From positions 3,100,001 to 3,164,000 of the forward strand of contig NZ_JACCBJ010000001.1 in NCBI RefSeq assembly GCF_013408745.1: DNA of 64,000 nt. Reading direction: 5' to 3'. Below, piece by piece: positions 1 through 7,262 of the stretch; the first letter of the stretch is position 1; each line of letters starts with the position of its first letter. The position numbers and the translations under genes were made by a program. Origin of the DNA: Leifsonia soli (GTDB taxonomy: Bacteria; Actinomycetota; Actinomycetes; Actinomycetales; Microbacteriaceae). The notes beneath the pieces are model-generated. The model ran no database searches, was not told the origin of the DNA, and worked only from the letters and a program-made list of their open reading frames with translations.

Positions 1-265
1 GCAGGAGCGTGCGGCCGATCGGATCGTAGAGCAGCACGGTCGCGCCGTTGCCGCGGTCGTAGGTCTCGCGCGCCTGCGTCGTCCACTCGCCGTCGCGTCC
101 GCGGTAGTCGAAGGTGGTGCGCCGGAGCACGTGCCAGCCGTCGGAGGTGACCTCGACGTCGCGCACGCGGACATCCGGGTTGCCGGAGAGGTCGAGGCCG
201 GTCCGGTGCAGACCCGTGCGCCCTCGGCTGTCGGGCTGGTCGTGTCCGGGTCGTCGGTCGCTCAT
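1..265 (-). CDS. NUDIX hydrolase, N-terminal part (cut by window edge)
   Basis: The first 88 codons of a gene that runs off the left edge. The visible protein contains VRVRDVEVTSDGWHVLRRTT, then ETYDRGNGATVLLYDP. These match the start of the ADP-sugar/GDP-mannose pyrophosphatase branch (NudK-like) of NUDIX hydrolases, which cleave nucleoside diphosphate sugars. The NUDIX box itself would lie outside the window, so catalysis cannot be checked. The start is the ATG at 265. A TAGTCT box at 273-278 (minus strand) lies 7 bases upstream, so the transcript is probably leaderless. The family call is fairly firm; the substrate is inferred. Confidence 0.75.
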   Translation of the reverse strand, partial: MSDRRPGHDQPDSRGRTGLHRTGLDLSGNPDVRVRDVEVTSDGWHVLRRTTFDYRGRDGEWTTQARETYDRGNGATVLLYDPIGRTLL

Positions 266-304
266 GCTCTCGAGACTACCGACCGCTCCGGCCGTGTCCG
301 GGCG

Positions 305-1345
305 TCAGCGGTAGCGGCGGCGGAGCTCCCGCGCGGCCAGGATGTCCCCGGCGTGCGCCTCGCGCGCCTTCAGGACCGCCTTGTCCGACTTGAGCGGAAG
401 CCGCAGCACGTCGTCCGCCTCGATGCCCGCGACGAGCTCCCGTGCGCGCTCGACCTCCGAGTCGAGCTCCGCGCCCAGCAGGAGCGCGTTGTTCGCGATC
501 CAGATCCACAGCAGGAAGACGATGATGCCGGCGAGAGCCCCGTAGGTGCGGTCGTAGTTGCCGAAGGTGCCGACGTAGAAGGCGAACAGCGCCGAGGCGA
601 TGCCGAGCACGACGATCGCGGCGAGCGAGCCGGGCGTCAGCCAGCGGAACCGCGGATGCTTCACGTTCGGCGTCGACGCGTAGAGCACAGCGAGGAGCAG
701 CACGAGGACGATGACGACGATCGGCCAGCGGAGGATCGACCACGCCACCTGGAAGGCCTCGTCGAGCCCGATCAGGCTGCCCAGGAAGGATGCGATCGGG
801 CCTGACACCACCAGCAGGAGGGCGAGCAGCGAGATCAGCACGAGGGTGAGCAGGGTGACACCCAGCTGGACGGGCCGGAGCACGAGCGCCGTGCGACCCT
901 CCGGGACCCCGTACACACGGTTGAGAGCCCGGCCGAAACCGCCGACGTATCCCGACGCGGACCACACCGCGCCGACGATCCCGATGACGAGCGCCCAGCC
1001 CGTGGCGGGAGAGGACGCGAGGCTCTCGATCGGACCCTTCAGCACGTCGGTCATCCCGGGCGCCAGCTCGTTGACCATCCCGAACAGAGCGTCGATGCCC
1101 GCCTGGCTCTGGCCGACGATGCCCAGGATGCTCACGAGCGCCAGGAGCGCCGGGAACAGCGACAGCACGGCGAAGTACGTCAGGCCGGCGGCGAGGTCGG
1201 TGCACTGGTCGGTGGTGAAGCTGCGCATCGTCCGCTTGAGGATGAACCCCCAGGGCAGCCGATACCAGGGCAGGCTGCGGTGATCCTCGATCCGCCTGAC
1301 CGCCTTCGCCCGATCGCTCCCGACGCCGCCGTGGTCAGCCGGCAC
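305..1345 (-). CDS. YihY/BrkB-family inner-membrane protein
   Basis: A 346-residue integral membrane protein of the YihY/virulence factor BrkB family (once misnamed RNase BN), whose function is still unclear; a transport role has been suggested. After a cytoplasmic start with the family's FTTDQCTDLAAGLTYFAVLS segment, about six hydrophobic segments follow. The tail is charged and ends in RRRYR. The GTG start at 1345 overlaps the end of the preceding DUF3618 gene by 11 bases. It is therefore the third gene of an operon with the holin-like and DUF3618 genes, which suggests an envelope role. Length and layout are normal for the family. Confidence 0.85.
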   Translation of the reverse strand: MPADHGGVGSDRAKAVRRIEDHRSLPWYRLPWGFILKRTMRSFTTDQCTDLAAGLTYFAVLSLFPALLALVSILGIVGQSQAGIDALFGMVNELAPGMTDVLKGPIESLASSPATGWALVIGIVGAVWSASGYVGGFGRALNRVYGVPEGRTALVLRPVQLGVTLLTLVLISLLALLLVVSGPIASFLGSLIGLDEAFQVAWSILRWPIVVIVLVLLLAVLYASTPNVKHPRFRWLTPGSLAAIVVLGIASALFAFYVGTFGNYDRTYGALAGIIVFLLWIWIANNALLLGAELDSEVERARELVAGIEADDVLRLPLKSDKAVLKAREAHAGDILAARELRRRYR

Positions 1346-1613
1346 GCCCGCGTCTCCGCAGCAGGAGGGCGGCGATCCCGGCCGCGGTCCCGGTCAGAGC
1401 CAGGAAGAGACCGGCGAAGAAGGCGGGGTGCGACCGGATCTGCACACGGATGTTGAAGGTGGCGAAGAGGTCGTCGAGCGTGCTCGCGAGCTCCTCCCTG
1501 GTCACCTCGAGGTCGAGTTTGAGCGAATTGATGCCCGCGCCCTTGGGCAGCGGCGCGCGTCCGGCAGGGCGCTGTCCCTGGCGGCTCACCGATGGGGTGG
1601 TGTCCGAGGTCAC
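1335..1613 (-). CDS. DUF3618 small membrane protein
   Basis: A 92-residue protein. The central part, LKLDLEVTREELASTLDDLF, is the typical DUF3618 helix. It is followed by one C-terminal membrane helix (FFAGLFLALTGTAAGIAALL) and an arginine-rich end. Function is unknown for the family. The GTG start at 1613 was chosen over an upstream in-frame ATG because AGGGAG precedes it and it overlaps the stop of the holin-like gene as GTGA. A paralogue sits at 48777-48992, also directly behind a holin-like gene. Confidence 0.75.
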   Translation of the reverse strand: MTSDTTPSVSRQGQRPAGRAPLPKGAGINSLKLDLEVTREELASTLDDLFATFNIRVQIRSHPAFFAGLFLALTGTAAGIAALLLRRRGRAG

Positions 1614-2038
1614 GGCTGCTCTCCCTTCAGTGCTTTGGCGTCGGCGCTCAGTTCGCTGCCCAGATCGTCCGGCACCGGCGGCACGCCCTTCTTGAGGCTG
1701 CGCCACCCGATGAGGCCGAGGACGACGCCGATCAGGAGCAGGATGGCCGCGACGATGAGTGCCGCCAGCCACGCGGGGAGGATGAGCGCGAAGCCGAGGA
1801 CGGCTGTGGTCACCAGAACGGCGAACGCGAAGAACAGGAACAGCAGGGCTCCGACGAGCAGGCCGGCGCCGATCCCGGCCGCCTTCGCCTTGGCGGCCAT
1901 CTCCGCCTTGAAGAGGGCGATCTCCGACGCGACGAGGCGGCGCAGCTGGGCGACGAGATCCTTCGTCAGCTCAGGGAGCGGACGGAGTCCGCGGGTGGTG
2001 CGGCGGCGCTCGCGCGGCAGCGGTGGCGTATGGGCCAT
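1610..2038 (-). CDS. Phage-holin-family (Actinobacterial holin superfamily III-like) membrane protein
   Basis: A 142-residue protein with a basic N-terminus, an amphipathic helix (LRRLVASEIALFKAEMAAKA) and two long hydrophobic helices (about residues 55-80 and 85-110). It ends in a short acidic tail. This is the pattern of the chromosomal holin-like family PF07332, found in many actinobacteria outside prophages. No phage genes are near, so a lysis role is unlikely. It is the first gene of a three-gene operon with DUF3618 and YihY. The RBS AAGGGAG lies 8 bases before the ATG. A paralogue is at 48302-48787. Confidence 0.75.
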   Translation of the reverse strand: MAHTPPLPRERRRTTRGLRPLPELTKDLVAQLRRLVASEIALFKAEMAAKAKAAGIGAGLLVGALLFLFFAFAVLVTTAVLGFALILPAWLAALIVAAILLLIGVVLGLIGWRSLKKGVPPVPDDLGSELSADAKALKGEQP

Positions 2039-2071
2039 CGGATCGGGCTCCCTTCAGACGCTGTATGGCCG

Positions 2072-2100
2072 AACGTACCCCACCCCTCGGTACGAGTGAA
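2072..2100 (-). promoter_or_regulatory. Candidate promoter of the holin-like/DUF3618/YihY operon
   Basis: On the minus strand TTCACT (2095-2100) and TACGTT (2072-2077) are separated by 17 bases, a vegetative sigma-factor arrangement. They sit about 34 bases upstream of the first operon gene. This is a pattern call only. Confidence 0.45.
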
Positions 2101-2124
2101 CCCGCGATGGTGCACACTAGGGAC

Positions 2125-2649
2125 ATGAACGGCAATGCGCTCTCCGGCCAGGGAGGCATCCTGGTCGCCGTCGTCCCCGGTCAGCCGGTCGCCGTGCTGG
2201 AGGAGGCCGCTCGTCTCGCGGACGATCTGGACGTCCCGCTCGTCTGCGCCAACGTCGATACCGACCGGTATCTGGTCTCGAGCTATGTCGACGGGACGGT
2301 CGTCGCGCTGCCGTACGACCCGGACCTCCCCGAGACGGAGGAGGCCCGGTTTGACCCGGACCTGGAGGCGCACATCCGCCGGTTCCTCGACGGCCGCGGC
2401 ATCCCGTACGTCTTGCAGCAGCTGGCCGGAGACCCCGCGTGGTCGCTGTCGCGGCTGGCGGACGACATGGAGGCGCGGTACATCGTCGTCGGGACGCGCG
2501 AAGCGGGCCTGCGCGGCAGTCTGCGCGAGTTCTTCAACGGGTCCGTCGGCGTGCACCTGGCGCATCGCCAGCATCGGCCGGTCATCGTCGTCCCGCTGAA
2601 TCCGGTCCCGGGGGCCCAGAAGCTCCCGTGGGAAGAGCCCCCGGCCTAG
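2125..2649 (+). CDS. Universal stress protein family
   Basis: A 174-residue single-domain UspA-type protein. It opens with a beta strand (GGILVAVVPGQPVAVLEEA). The C-terminal part, VVGTREAGLRGSLREFF followed by NGSVGVHLAH and RPVIVVPL, resembles the nucleotide-binding end of the family, although the spacing in the G-x2-G...GS motif is shorter than usual. The ATG at 2125 is preferred to earlier in-frame starts because CACACT ends 6 bases before it, which suggests a leaderless transcript. Its stop overlaps the GTG of the first crcB gene, so the fluoride channels are probably co-transcribed with it. Confidence 0.7.
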   Translation: MNGNALSGQGGILVAVVPGQPVAVLEEAARLADDLDVPLVCANVDTDRYLVSSYVDGTVVALPYDPDLPETEEARFDPDLEAHIRRFLDGRGIPYVLQQLAGDPAWSLSRLADDMEARYIVVGTREAGLRGSLREFFNGSVGVHLAHRQHRPVIVVPLNPVPGAQKLPWEEPPA

Positions 2650-3092
2650 TGGCGGCCCGCGACCCCGCGCCCGTGCACCTGCACTGGCGCTCGATCCTGC
2701 TCGTGTTCGTGGGCGGCGCCCTGGGTGCGGCCGTCCGCTATCTGCTCACGCTGTCGGTGCCGCCGATCGCGGGCGTGCCGCTGATCACCTTCCTCATCAA
2801 CGTGACGGGCGCCTTCGTGCTCGGCTGGCTGCTGCAGTCGCTCGCCCTCCGCGGGCCGGACGAGGGCCGCCGCCGCGACCTCCGGCTGCTCGTCGGCACC
2901 GGCATCCTCGGCGGGTACACCACGTACAGCTCGCTCGCGGTGGACACGGACGGGCTGATCGCCGCGCAGAGTGTCGGCCTCAGCATCCTGTACGCCGTCG
3001 CAACGGTCGCCGTCGGCGCCTTGGCGTCTGTCGCGGGCATCGCAGTGGCGTCCGGCATCGCGCGCCGCCGGGCCGGGAGGAGCGGGCGATGA
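2649..3092 (+). CDS. crcB: Fluoride channel subunit CrcB/FluC (copy 1)
   Basis: A 147-residue four-helix membrane protein of the CrcB/FluC family, which exports fluoride passively as a dual-topology dimer. Family motifs visible are GGALGAAVRYLL, the strand FLINVTGAFVLGWLL (with the conserved N) and GTGILGGYTTYSSLAVDT. The GTG start overlaps the stop of the stress-protein gene (TAGTG). The next gene is a second CrcB whose start overlaps by 4 bases. As in many Gram-positive bacteria, the two chains probably form a heterodimer. No fluoride riboswitch can lie upstream, because there is no intergenic space. Confidence 0.9.
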   Translation: MAARDPAPVHLHWRSILLVFVGGALGAAVRYLLTLSVPPIAGVPLITFLINVTGAFVLGWLLQSLALRGPDEGRRRDLRLLVGTGILGGYTTYSSLAVDTDGLIAAQSVGLSILYAVATVAVGALASVAGIAVASGIARRRAGRSGR

Positions 3093-3466
3093 CCGCGTTG
3101 CTCGTCGTTGCCGTCGCGGCGGCCGGAGGAGTGGGGGCCGTCGGGCGGCTGGTGCTCGACGGCGTCCTCAAGGCGCGGGTGCGGGTCTCGTTCCCGTTCG
3201 GCACGACAGTGATCAACGTCACCGGGTCGTTCCTGCTCGGGCTGGTGACCGGGCTCGCCCTCGCCCACGGGCTGCCGCCGGAATGGCGCGCCGTGCTCGG
3301 GACGGGGTTCCTCGGCGGCTACACGACGTTCAGCACCGCGAGCTACGAGACGGTCCGCCTGGCGCAGCAGCGACGGTACCGTGCCGCGCTGTTCAACGGC
3401 GTCGGGATGCTCGTGCTGGCGCTCGCCGCTGCCGGGCTCGGCCTGTGGCTGGGGCAGCTCGCCTGA
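3089..3466 (+). CDS. crcB: Fluoride channel subunit CrcB/FluC (copy 2)
   Basis: A 125-residue CrcB/FluC protein with four hydrophobic segments and the motifs GGVGAVGRLVLDG, TVINVTGSFLLGLV and GTGFLGGYTTFSTASYETV. It is shorter than its partner at both ends. The ATG overlaps the partner's stop (ATGA), which points to translational coupling and a 1:1 product ratio, as expected for a heterodimeric channel. Confidence 0.9.
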   Translation: MTALLVVAVAAAGGVGAVGRLVLDGVLKARVRVSFPFGTTVINVTGSFLLGLVTGLALAHGLPPEWRAVLGTGFLGGYTTFSTASYETVRLAQQRRYRAALFNGVGMLVLALAAAGLGLWLGQLA

Positions 3467-3494
3467 CGCCATCGGCTCCGGCTCCGGCGGAGCG

Positions 3495-3857
3495 TCAGTC
3501 CTGGTCGGGCTCCTGCTCCATCCACCACTCGGTGAACTCCTCGGCCCGTCCGTCCTCCGCCAGCCGGATGATCCACAGGTTGCTGTAGATCGGTCCGTCG
3601 CGGTAGTCGGTCACGCCCTCGACGAAGTACACCGGGCCGTCCTGACCGAGGAGCCGCCACTCGAACGTCGCCGCACCCGGATCGTCCTGGGCGTCGAGCC
3701 AGCCCTCCACGATCTCGATGTGGCCGTCCCAGGGCTCGGCGAAGGGTTCGGTTCGGTAGCTCGCGTCCTCGGTGAACAGCGCGCGGATGTCGTCGGGCTC
3801 GTTGCTCTCCCATGCGCGTCGGTAGCGGTCGATCCAGGTGGTGAGCGCGTCGGCCAT
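3495..3857 (-). CDS. NTF2-like/SnoaL-fold protein
   Basis: A 120-residue protein with the NTF2-like alpha-helix plus curved beta-sheet pattern: WIDRYRRAWESNEPDDIRAL near the start, then LFTEDASYRTEPF, EGWLDAQ, and the late strands YSNLWIIRLAEDG and AEEFTEWWME. Such proteins are small enzymes or ligand-binding domains; neither the active site nor the substrate can be read here. The gene is convergent with crcB and divergent from the membrane protein at 3904, with 46 bases between the two start codons. Confidence 0.7.
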   Translation of the reverse strand: MADALTTWIDRYRRAWESNEPDDIRALFTEDASYRTEPFAEPWDGHIEIVEGWLDAQDDPGAATFEWRLLGQDGPVYFVEGVTDYRDGPIYSNLWIIRLAEDGRAEEFTEWWMEQEPDQD

Positions 3858-3903
3858 GTCCCCGTTATACGCCCTGCCCGGAGGGCACCGCTACGCTGGC
3901 GCC

Positions 3904-4407
3904 ATGGAGGAGCCGTTCGCGTCGTGGTCGGAGTTCAACGTCGCGGTCGCCGGGGCGGGGGCCGCCCTCGGCGGATTGCTGATCGTCGCGCTCTCGGTCA
4001 ACATCACGACCATCGCGGAGTCCCGCGGCCTTGCGGCGCGCGCCGGGGCATCCATCGCCGGCCTGATCCTGGGGGTCGCGCTGTCGTGCGCCGCGCTGAT
4101 CCCGGGTCAGGGAGCGGTCGGCTACGGCATCCAGGTGCTGATCGGCACGGCCCTGTGCGCCGTCGTGGTCGTGCGCTCCGCGCTCGCGGTGCAGCGGGAT
4201 GCGGCCCAGACCGGATTCCGCCGGTACACCGCCGAGCGGGTCGCGCTGTTCGCGATCCCGCCCGCGGTCTATGCCGTGGCCGGGGTCGTGCTCGTGCTGG
4301 CGCCGGTGCTTCCGCTCGGGCTCATCCTCGTGGCCGTCGGCACCATCCTGGCCATCGTCACGACCGTGCTGTTCTCGTGGGTCGCGCTGGTGGAAGTGCT
4401 GCGCTGA
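3904..4407 (+). CDS. Small integral membrane protein, function unknown
   Basis: A 167-residue protein with about five hydrophobic segments (roughly residues 12-35, 47-65, 75-95, 112-132 and 137-160) and almost no loops. I do not recognise a named family with certainty; it resembles unannotated membrane proteins common in Microbacteriaceae. TACGCT at 3892-3897 ends 6 bases before the ATG, so the mRNA is probably leaderless. Its stop codon directly abuts the stop of the convergent marR gene, leaving no room for a conventional terminator. Confidence 0.6.
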   Translation: MEEPFASWSEFNVAVAGAGAALGGLLIVALSVNITTIAESRGLAARAGASIAGLILGVALSCAALIPGQGAVGYGIQVLIGTALCAVVVVRSALAVQRDAAQTGFRRYTAERVALFAIPPAVYAVAGVVLVLAPVLPLGLILVAVGTILAIVTTVLFSWVALVEVLR

Positions 4408-4860
4408 TCAGGCCGGCTGCGCGCTGAGCTGGGGGAGGGCGTCCACCAGCGGGACGAGCTCCGGCACCTCGCGGGCGCCGTCGAGGGCGCGGGACAGCGC
4501 GGCGTCGTGCACCGGGCGAGCGGTGTCCAGCAGACGGTGCCCGTCCGCCGTGAGCTCGGTGTAGATGCCCCGGCGATCGTCGTCGCACAGGATGCGGGTG
4601 AGCAGTCCGCGATCCTCGAGGCGGTTCACCAGCCGGGTGGTCGCGCTCGGGCTGAGGGCGCTCGCGCGGGCGAGCTGCTGCATGCGCATGTGCCAGCCGT
4701 CCTGGCGGGCGAGGGCGTCGAGGACGGTGTACTCGACGACGGAGAGCTGCACGCCCTTGCTGAGCTCGCGTTCCAGCTCGGCCTCGATGTACCCGTGCAG
4801 GGCCGCCAGAGTGCGCCAGCCGTGCGCGCGCACCTCCACGGCGTCGTCGGCGATGCCCAT
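4408..4860 (-). CDS. MarR-family transcriptional repressor
   Basis: A 150-residue winged-helix regulator. The recognition region reads LARASALSPSATTRLVNRLE, and the wing is GLLTRILCDDDRRGIYTELT. Both are typical of the MarR family, which usually represses a divergent efflux pump and is released by small aromatic ligands. The ATG at 4860 has AAAGGGG upstream. The adjacent divergent MFS gene and the shared palindrome (4906-4923) indicate that this protein controls the pump and itself. The ligand is unknown. Confidence 0.88.
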   Translation of the reverse strand: MGIADDAVEVRAHGWRTLAALHGYIEAELERELSKGVQLSVVEYTVLDALARQDGWHMRMQQLARASALSPSATTRLVNRLEDRGLLTRILCDDDRRGIYTELTADGHRLLDTARPVHDAALSRALDGAREVPELVPLVDALPQLSAQPA

Positions 4861-4905
4861 CGCGCACCCCTTTCCGGTCGTCTGCACACGCGGACTTGCG
4901 TCAAG

Positions 4906-4944
4906 TAGTTGCACGTGCAACTATTTATAGCGCGTCTGCAACTA
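4906..4944. promoter_or_regulatory. MarR operator: 18-bp perfect palindrome plus a half-site
   Basis: TAGTTGCACGTGCAACTA (4906-4923) is a perfect 18-bp inverted repeat. Its right half, TGCAACTA, recurs at 4937-4944, centred about three helical turns away. The site lies in the 122-base gap between the divergent marR and MFS genes and covers the AT-rich TATAAA-like segment. It is the expected binding site of the adjacent MarR protein; this is inferred from position and symmetry. Confidence 0.7.
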
Positions 4945-4982
4945 ACAGACTAGCGCACCACCCCATCCCGAAGGAGACATCC

Positions 4983-6188
4983 ATGCCCGCTGGCCTGATC
5001 GCCCTCGCACTCGGAGGGTTCGGCATCGGACTCACGGAGTTCGTGATCGCCGGCCTCCTGCCCGAGGTCGCCGCCGACTTCCACGTCGACGAGGCGACTG
5101 CCGGATGGCTCATCTCGGGCTACGCGCTCGCGGTGGTCGTCGGGGCGCTGGGGCTCACCGCGGCGGCCACGCGCATCCCGCGCAAGGCTGCGCTGCTCGG
5201 GCTGATGGTCCTGTTCGTCGTGGGCAACCTGCTCTCGGCCATCGCGCCGGACTACGGGGTCATGCTCGCTGGGCGCATTCTCGCGGCGCTCTGCCACGGT
5301 GCCTTCTTCGGCATCGGGTCCGTGGTCGCCGCCGGCCTCGTCGCACCCGAGAAGCAGGCGCGCGCCATCGCCGTCATGTTCACCGGGCTCACCGCGGCGA
5401 ACGTCCTCGGCGTGCCGTTCGGCACTCTGCTCGGCCAGGCCTTCGGCTGGCGGTCGACCTTCTGGGCCATCACGGTGATCGGGGTGGTCGCGATGATCGG
5501 CGTGGCCCTGCTGGTGCCACGCGATGCGGCAGACCGGCCCGCGGCCGGTCTGCGCGGAGAGCTGTCCGCGTTCCGCTCCGGGCAGGTCTGGTTCTCGCTG
5601 ATCGCGACCGTGCTCGGCTTCGGCGGGATGTTCGGCGCGTTCACCTACATCGCCTACACGCTCACCGGCGTCTCGGGGTTCCCTTCGTCCGCCGTGCCGT
5701 GGCTCCTCATCCTGTTCGGCCTCGGTCTGTTCGCGGGCAACTGGGTCGGCGGCCGCCTCGCCGACCGGTCCATCGACGGGACGCTGCTCTGGCTGCTCGG
5801 CGCCCTGGCCGTCGTCCTGGTGGGCTTCGCGCTTGTGGCGGGGATTCCGGTCGGCGCCGTGATCGCGCTCGTGCTCATGGGGGCGTTCGGCTTCGCGACG
5901 GTGCCGGCGCTCCAGCTGCGCGTCCTCTCCTACGCGTCCCACGCGCCGACCCTGGCCTCCGGCGGCAACATCGCGGCCTTCAACCTGGGGAACGCTCTGG
6001 GCGCGTGGCTGGGCGGGCTCACCATCGCTGCGGGCCTGGGTTACACCTCGCCGCTGTGGGTGGGCGCCGCGATGACAGTCGGAGCCCTCATCGTCGTCGC
6101 GATCGCGGCCGCCGCATCCCGGCGTCGGCCGTCGCCCGCAGAGAGCGCGGATCGCGCGAACTCCGAGGCATCGCTTCCGTTCTCGTAG
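4983..6188 (+). CDS. MFS drug-efflux transporter (DHA1 family)
   Basis: A 401-residue transporter with twelve hydrophobic segments. It starts GLTEFVIAGLLPEVAADF, a signature of the DHA1 branch that includes chloramphenicol and arabinose-type exporters (Cml/AraJ-like). It has the loop after helix 2 (AAATRIPRKAALL) and GRILAALCHGAFFGIGSVVA in helix 4. The ATG has GAAGGAGA 5 bases upstream and is favoured over an earlier in-frame start inside the operator. Paired with a divergent MarR regulator, it is probably an inducible exporter of a toxic compound. The substrate cannot be read from sequence. Confidence 0.88.
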   Translation: MPAGLIALALGGFGIGLTEFVIAGLLPEVAADFHVDEATAGWLISGYALAVVVGALGLTAAATRIPRKAALLGLMVLFVVGNLLSAIAPDYGVMLAGRILAALCHGAFFGIGSVVAAGLVAPEKQARAIAVMFTGLTAANVLGVPFGTLLGQAFGWRSTFWAITVIGVVAMIGVALLVPRDAADRPAAGLRGELSAFRSGQVWFSLIATVLGFGGMFGAFTYIAYTLTGVSGFPSSAVPWLLILFGLGLFAGNWVGGRLADRSIDGTLLWLLGALAVVLVGFALVAGIPVGAVIALVLMGAFGFATVPALQLRVLSYASHAPTLASGGNIAAFNLGNALGAWLGGLTIAAGLGYTSPLWVGAAMTVGALIVVAIAAAASRRRPSPAESADRANSEASLPFS

Positions 6189-6236
6189 ACAGGGGAGTAC
6201 AGTCCACTCTGTCTCGAACGGTCAGGGGGTGATCGT

Positions 6237-7172
6237 ATGCCGGATGCTGCTCCGCAGCTGCACCCGCGCCACGTCTCCCCTGCGCGCGTGCTGATCGGCT
6301 CCCTGATCGCCGGCGCCGGACTGACCGTCCTCGGCTTCCTGATGGGCGGATCACCCGCCTCCGCGGCCGAACCCGCACCGCCGTCGACACCCGTCTCCAC
6401 GGTCGTGTCGAACACGACCGGCGCCGTCGGCGACCTGCTCGGCTCGGTGACATCGGCCGTCGCGCCGGCTGTGCCGGAGCCGGTCCAGCACGTCGTCTCC
6501 GCCGTGGTGACCCCGGTCTCCGACACCGTCGACCGGGTGGTCGACCAGGCGCCGGTGTCGAGCACCGTCGATCCGGTGGTCGAGGCTGTCGACCAGGTGG
6601 TGGCACAGGTGCCCATCGTCGGCGACGTGCTGCCGCCCGCCCCCGTCTCCTCGGTCACGCAGCCGGTCACCGGCAGCGTCGACCAGGCGGTGTCGGATGT
6701 CGTCGGCGTGGTCGACACGGCCGTGGCGCCGCTGACACCGGCCGCCGCAGTGCTTCCCGTACCCGACCCGGGCGCCACGGTGTCCGCCGGTGCGGACCTC
6801 CTCGCCTCGCTTCTCACGCCCGGACAGGCGGCCGCCCCGGTCGCCGCCGTTGCGGCGGTCGGGGGCTCCTCGCTCCTCGCCGCCGTCTCTTCCTCGGCCG
6901 CGGGCGGACTCGGCGTCGGCCTGTCCGGCGCGGGCTCCGGCGGAGCGCCGGGGGGCGTGCCCGGCGGTGCGCCCGGCGGTGGTCTGCCCGGTGGCGGGAC
7001 CGCCGGCACGACCGGTGGTTCCGGCGGCCAGGGCGGAGCCGCGCCCGGCGCGGCCGCAACGGCCGACGGCTTCTTCCTGCCCGGCTCCGCGTGGAGCGGG
7101 CGCATCGGCGCTGTCGCGGACGACCGCATCCCCGCGGCTCCCGTCGCCGATCACGACATCAGCCCCGACTGA
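6237..7172 (+). CDS. Secreted low-complexity Val/Pro/Ala/Gly-rich protein
   Basis: A 311-residue protein not matched to a known family. A long signal peptide (hydrophobic core about 19-37, likely cut after SPASA) leads into a mature chain of repeated PV/VDxVV-type segments (for example PVSDTVDRVVDQAPVSSTVD and VVEAVDQVVAQVPIVGDV). Then follow an Ala/Gly-rich hydrophobic patch, a Gly-Pro stretch (about 240-275) and a short C-terminus with no anchor. There is no cysteine. It lies 90 bases upstream of the chaplin-like LASTG protein on the same strand, so the two may form a surface module. GGGGGTGA precedes the ATG. Confidence 0.6.
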   Translation: MPDAAPQLHPRHVSPARVLIGSLIAGAGLTVLGFLMGGSPASAAEPAPPSTPVSTVVSNTTGAVGDLLGSVTSAVAPAVPEPVQHVVSAVVTPVSDTVDRVVDQAPVSSTVDPVVEAVDQVVAQVPIVGDVLPPAPVSSVTQPVTGSVDQAVSDVVGVVDTAVAPLTPAAAVLPVPDPGATVSAGADLLASLLTPGQAAAPVAAVAAVGGSSLLAAVSSSAAGGLGVGLSGAGSGGAPGGVPGGAPGGGLPGGGTAGTTGGSGGQGGAAPGAAATADGFFLPGSAWSGRIGAVADDRIPAAPVADHDISPD

Positions 7173-7262
7173 GTGGGTCGCCGCTGCCTGCGAGGCAGCA
7201 CGCGACCATTCGCCCCGGCACTCCCATGCCCGGGCGCAGACACTCATTCGAAAGGCTCGATC

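Noticed and set aside
1610..2038. Prophage remnant suggested by a holin-family gene
   Set aside because: No other phage gene is near, and the family is common as a chromosomal gene in actinobacteria. The same applies to 48302-48787.
2439..2648. Upstream extension of the first crcB frame
   Set aside because: It overlaps the whole end of the stress-protein gene. The GTG at 2649 gives a normal CrcB length and a coupled start.
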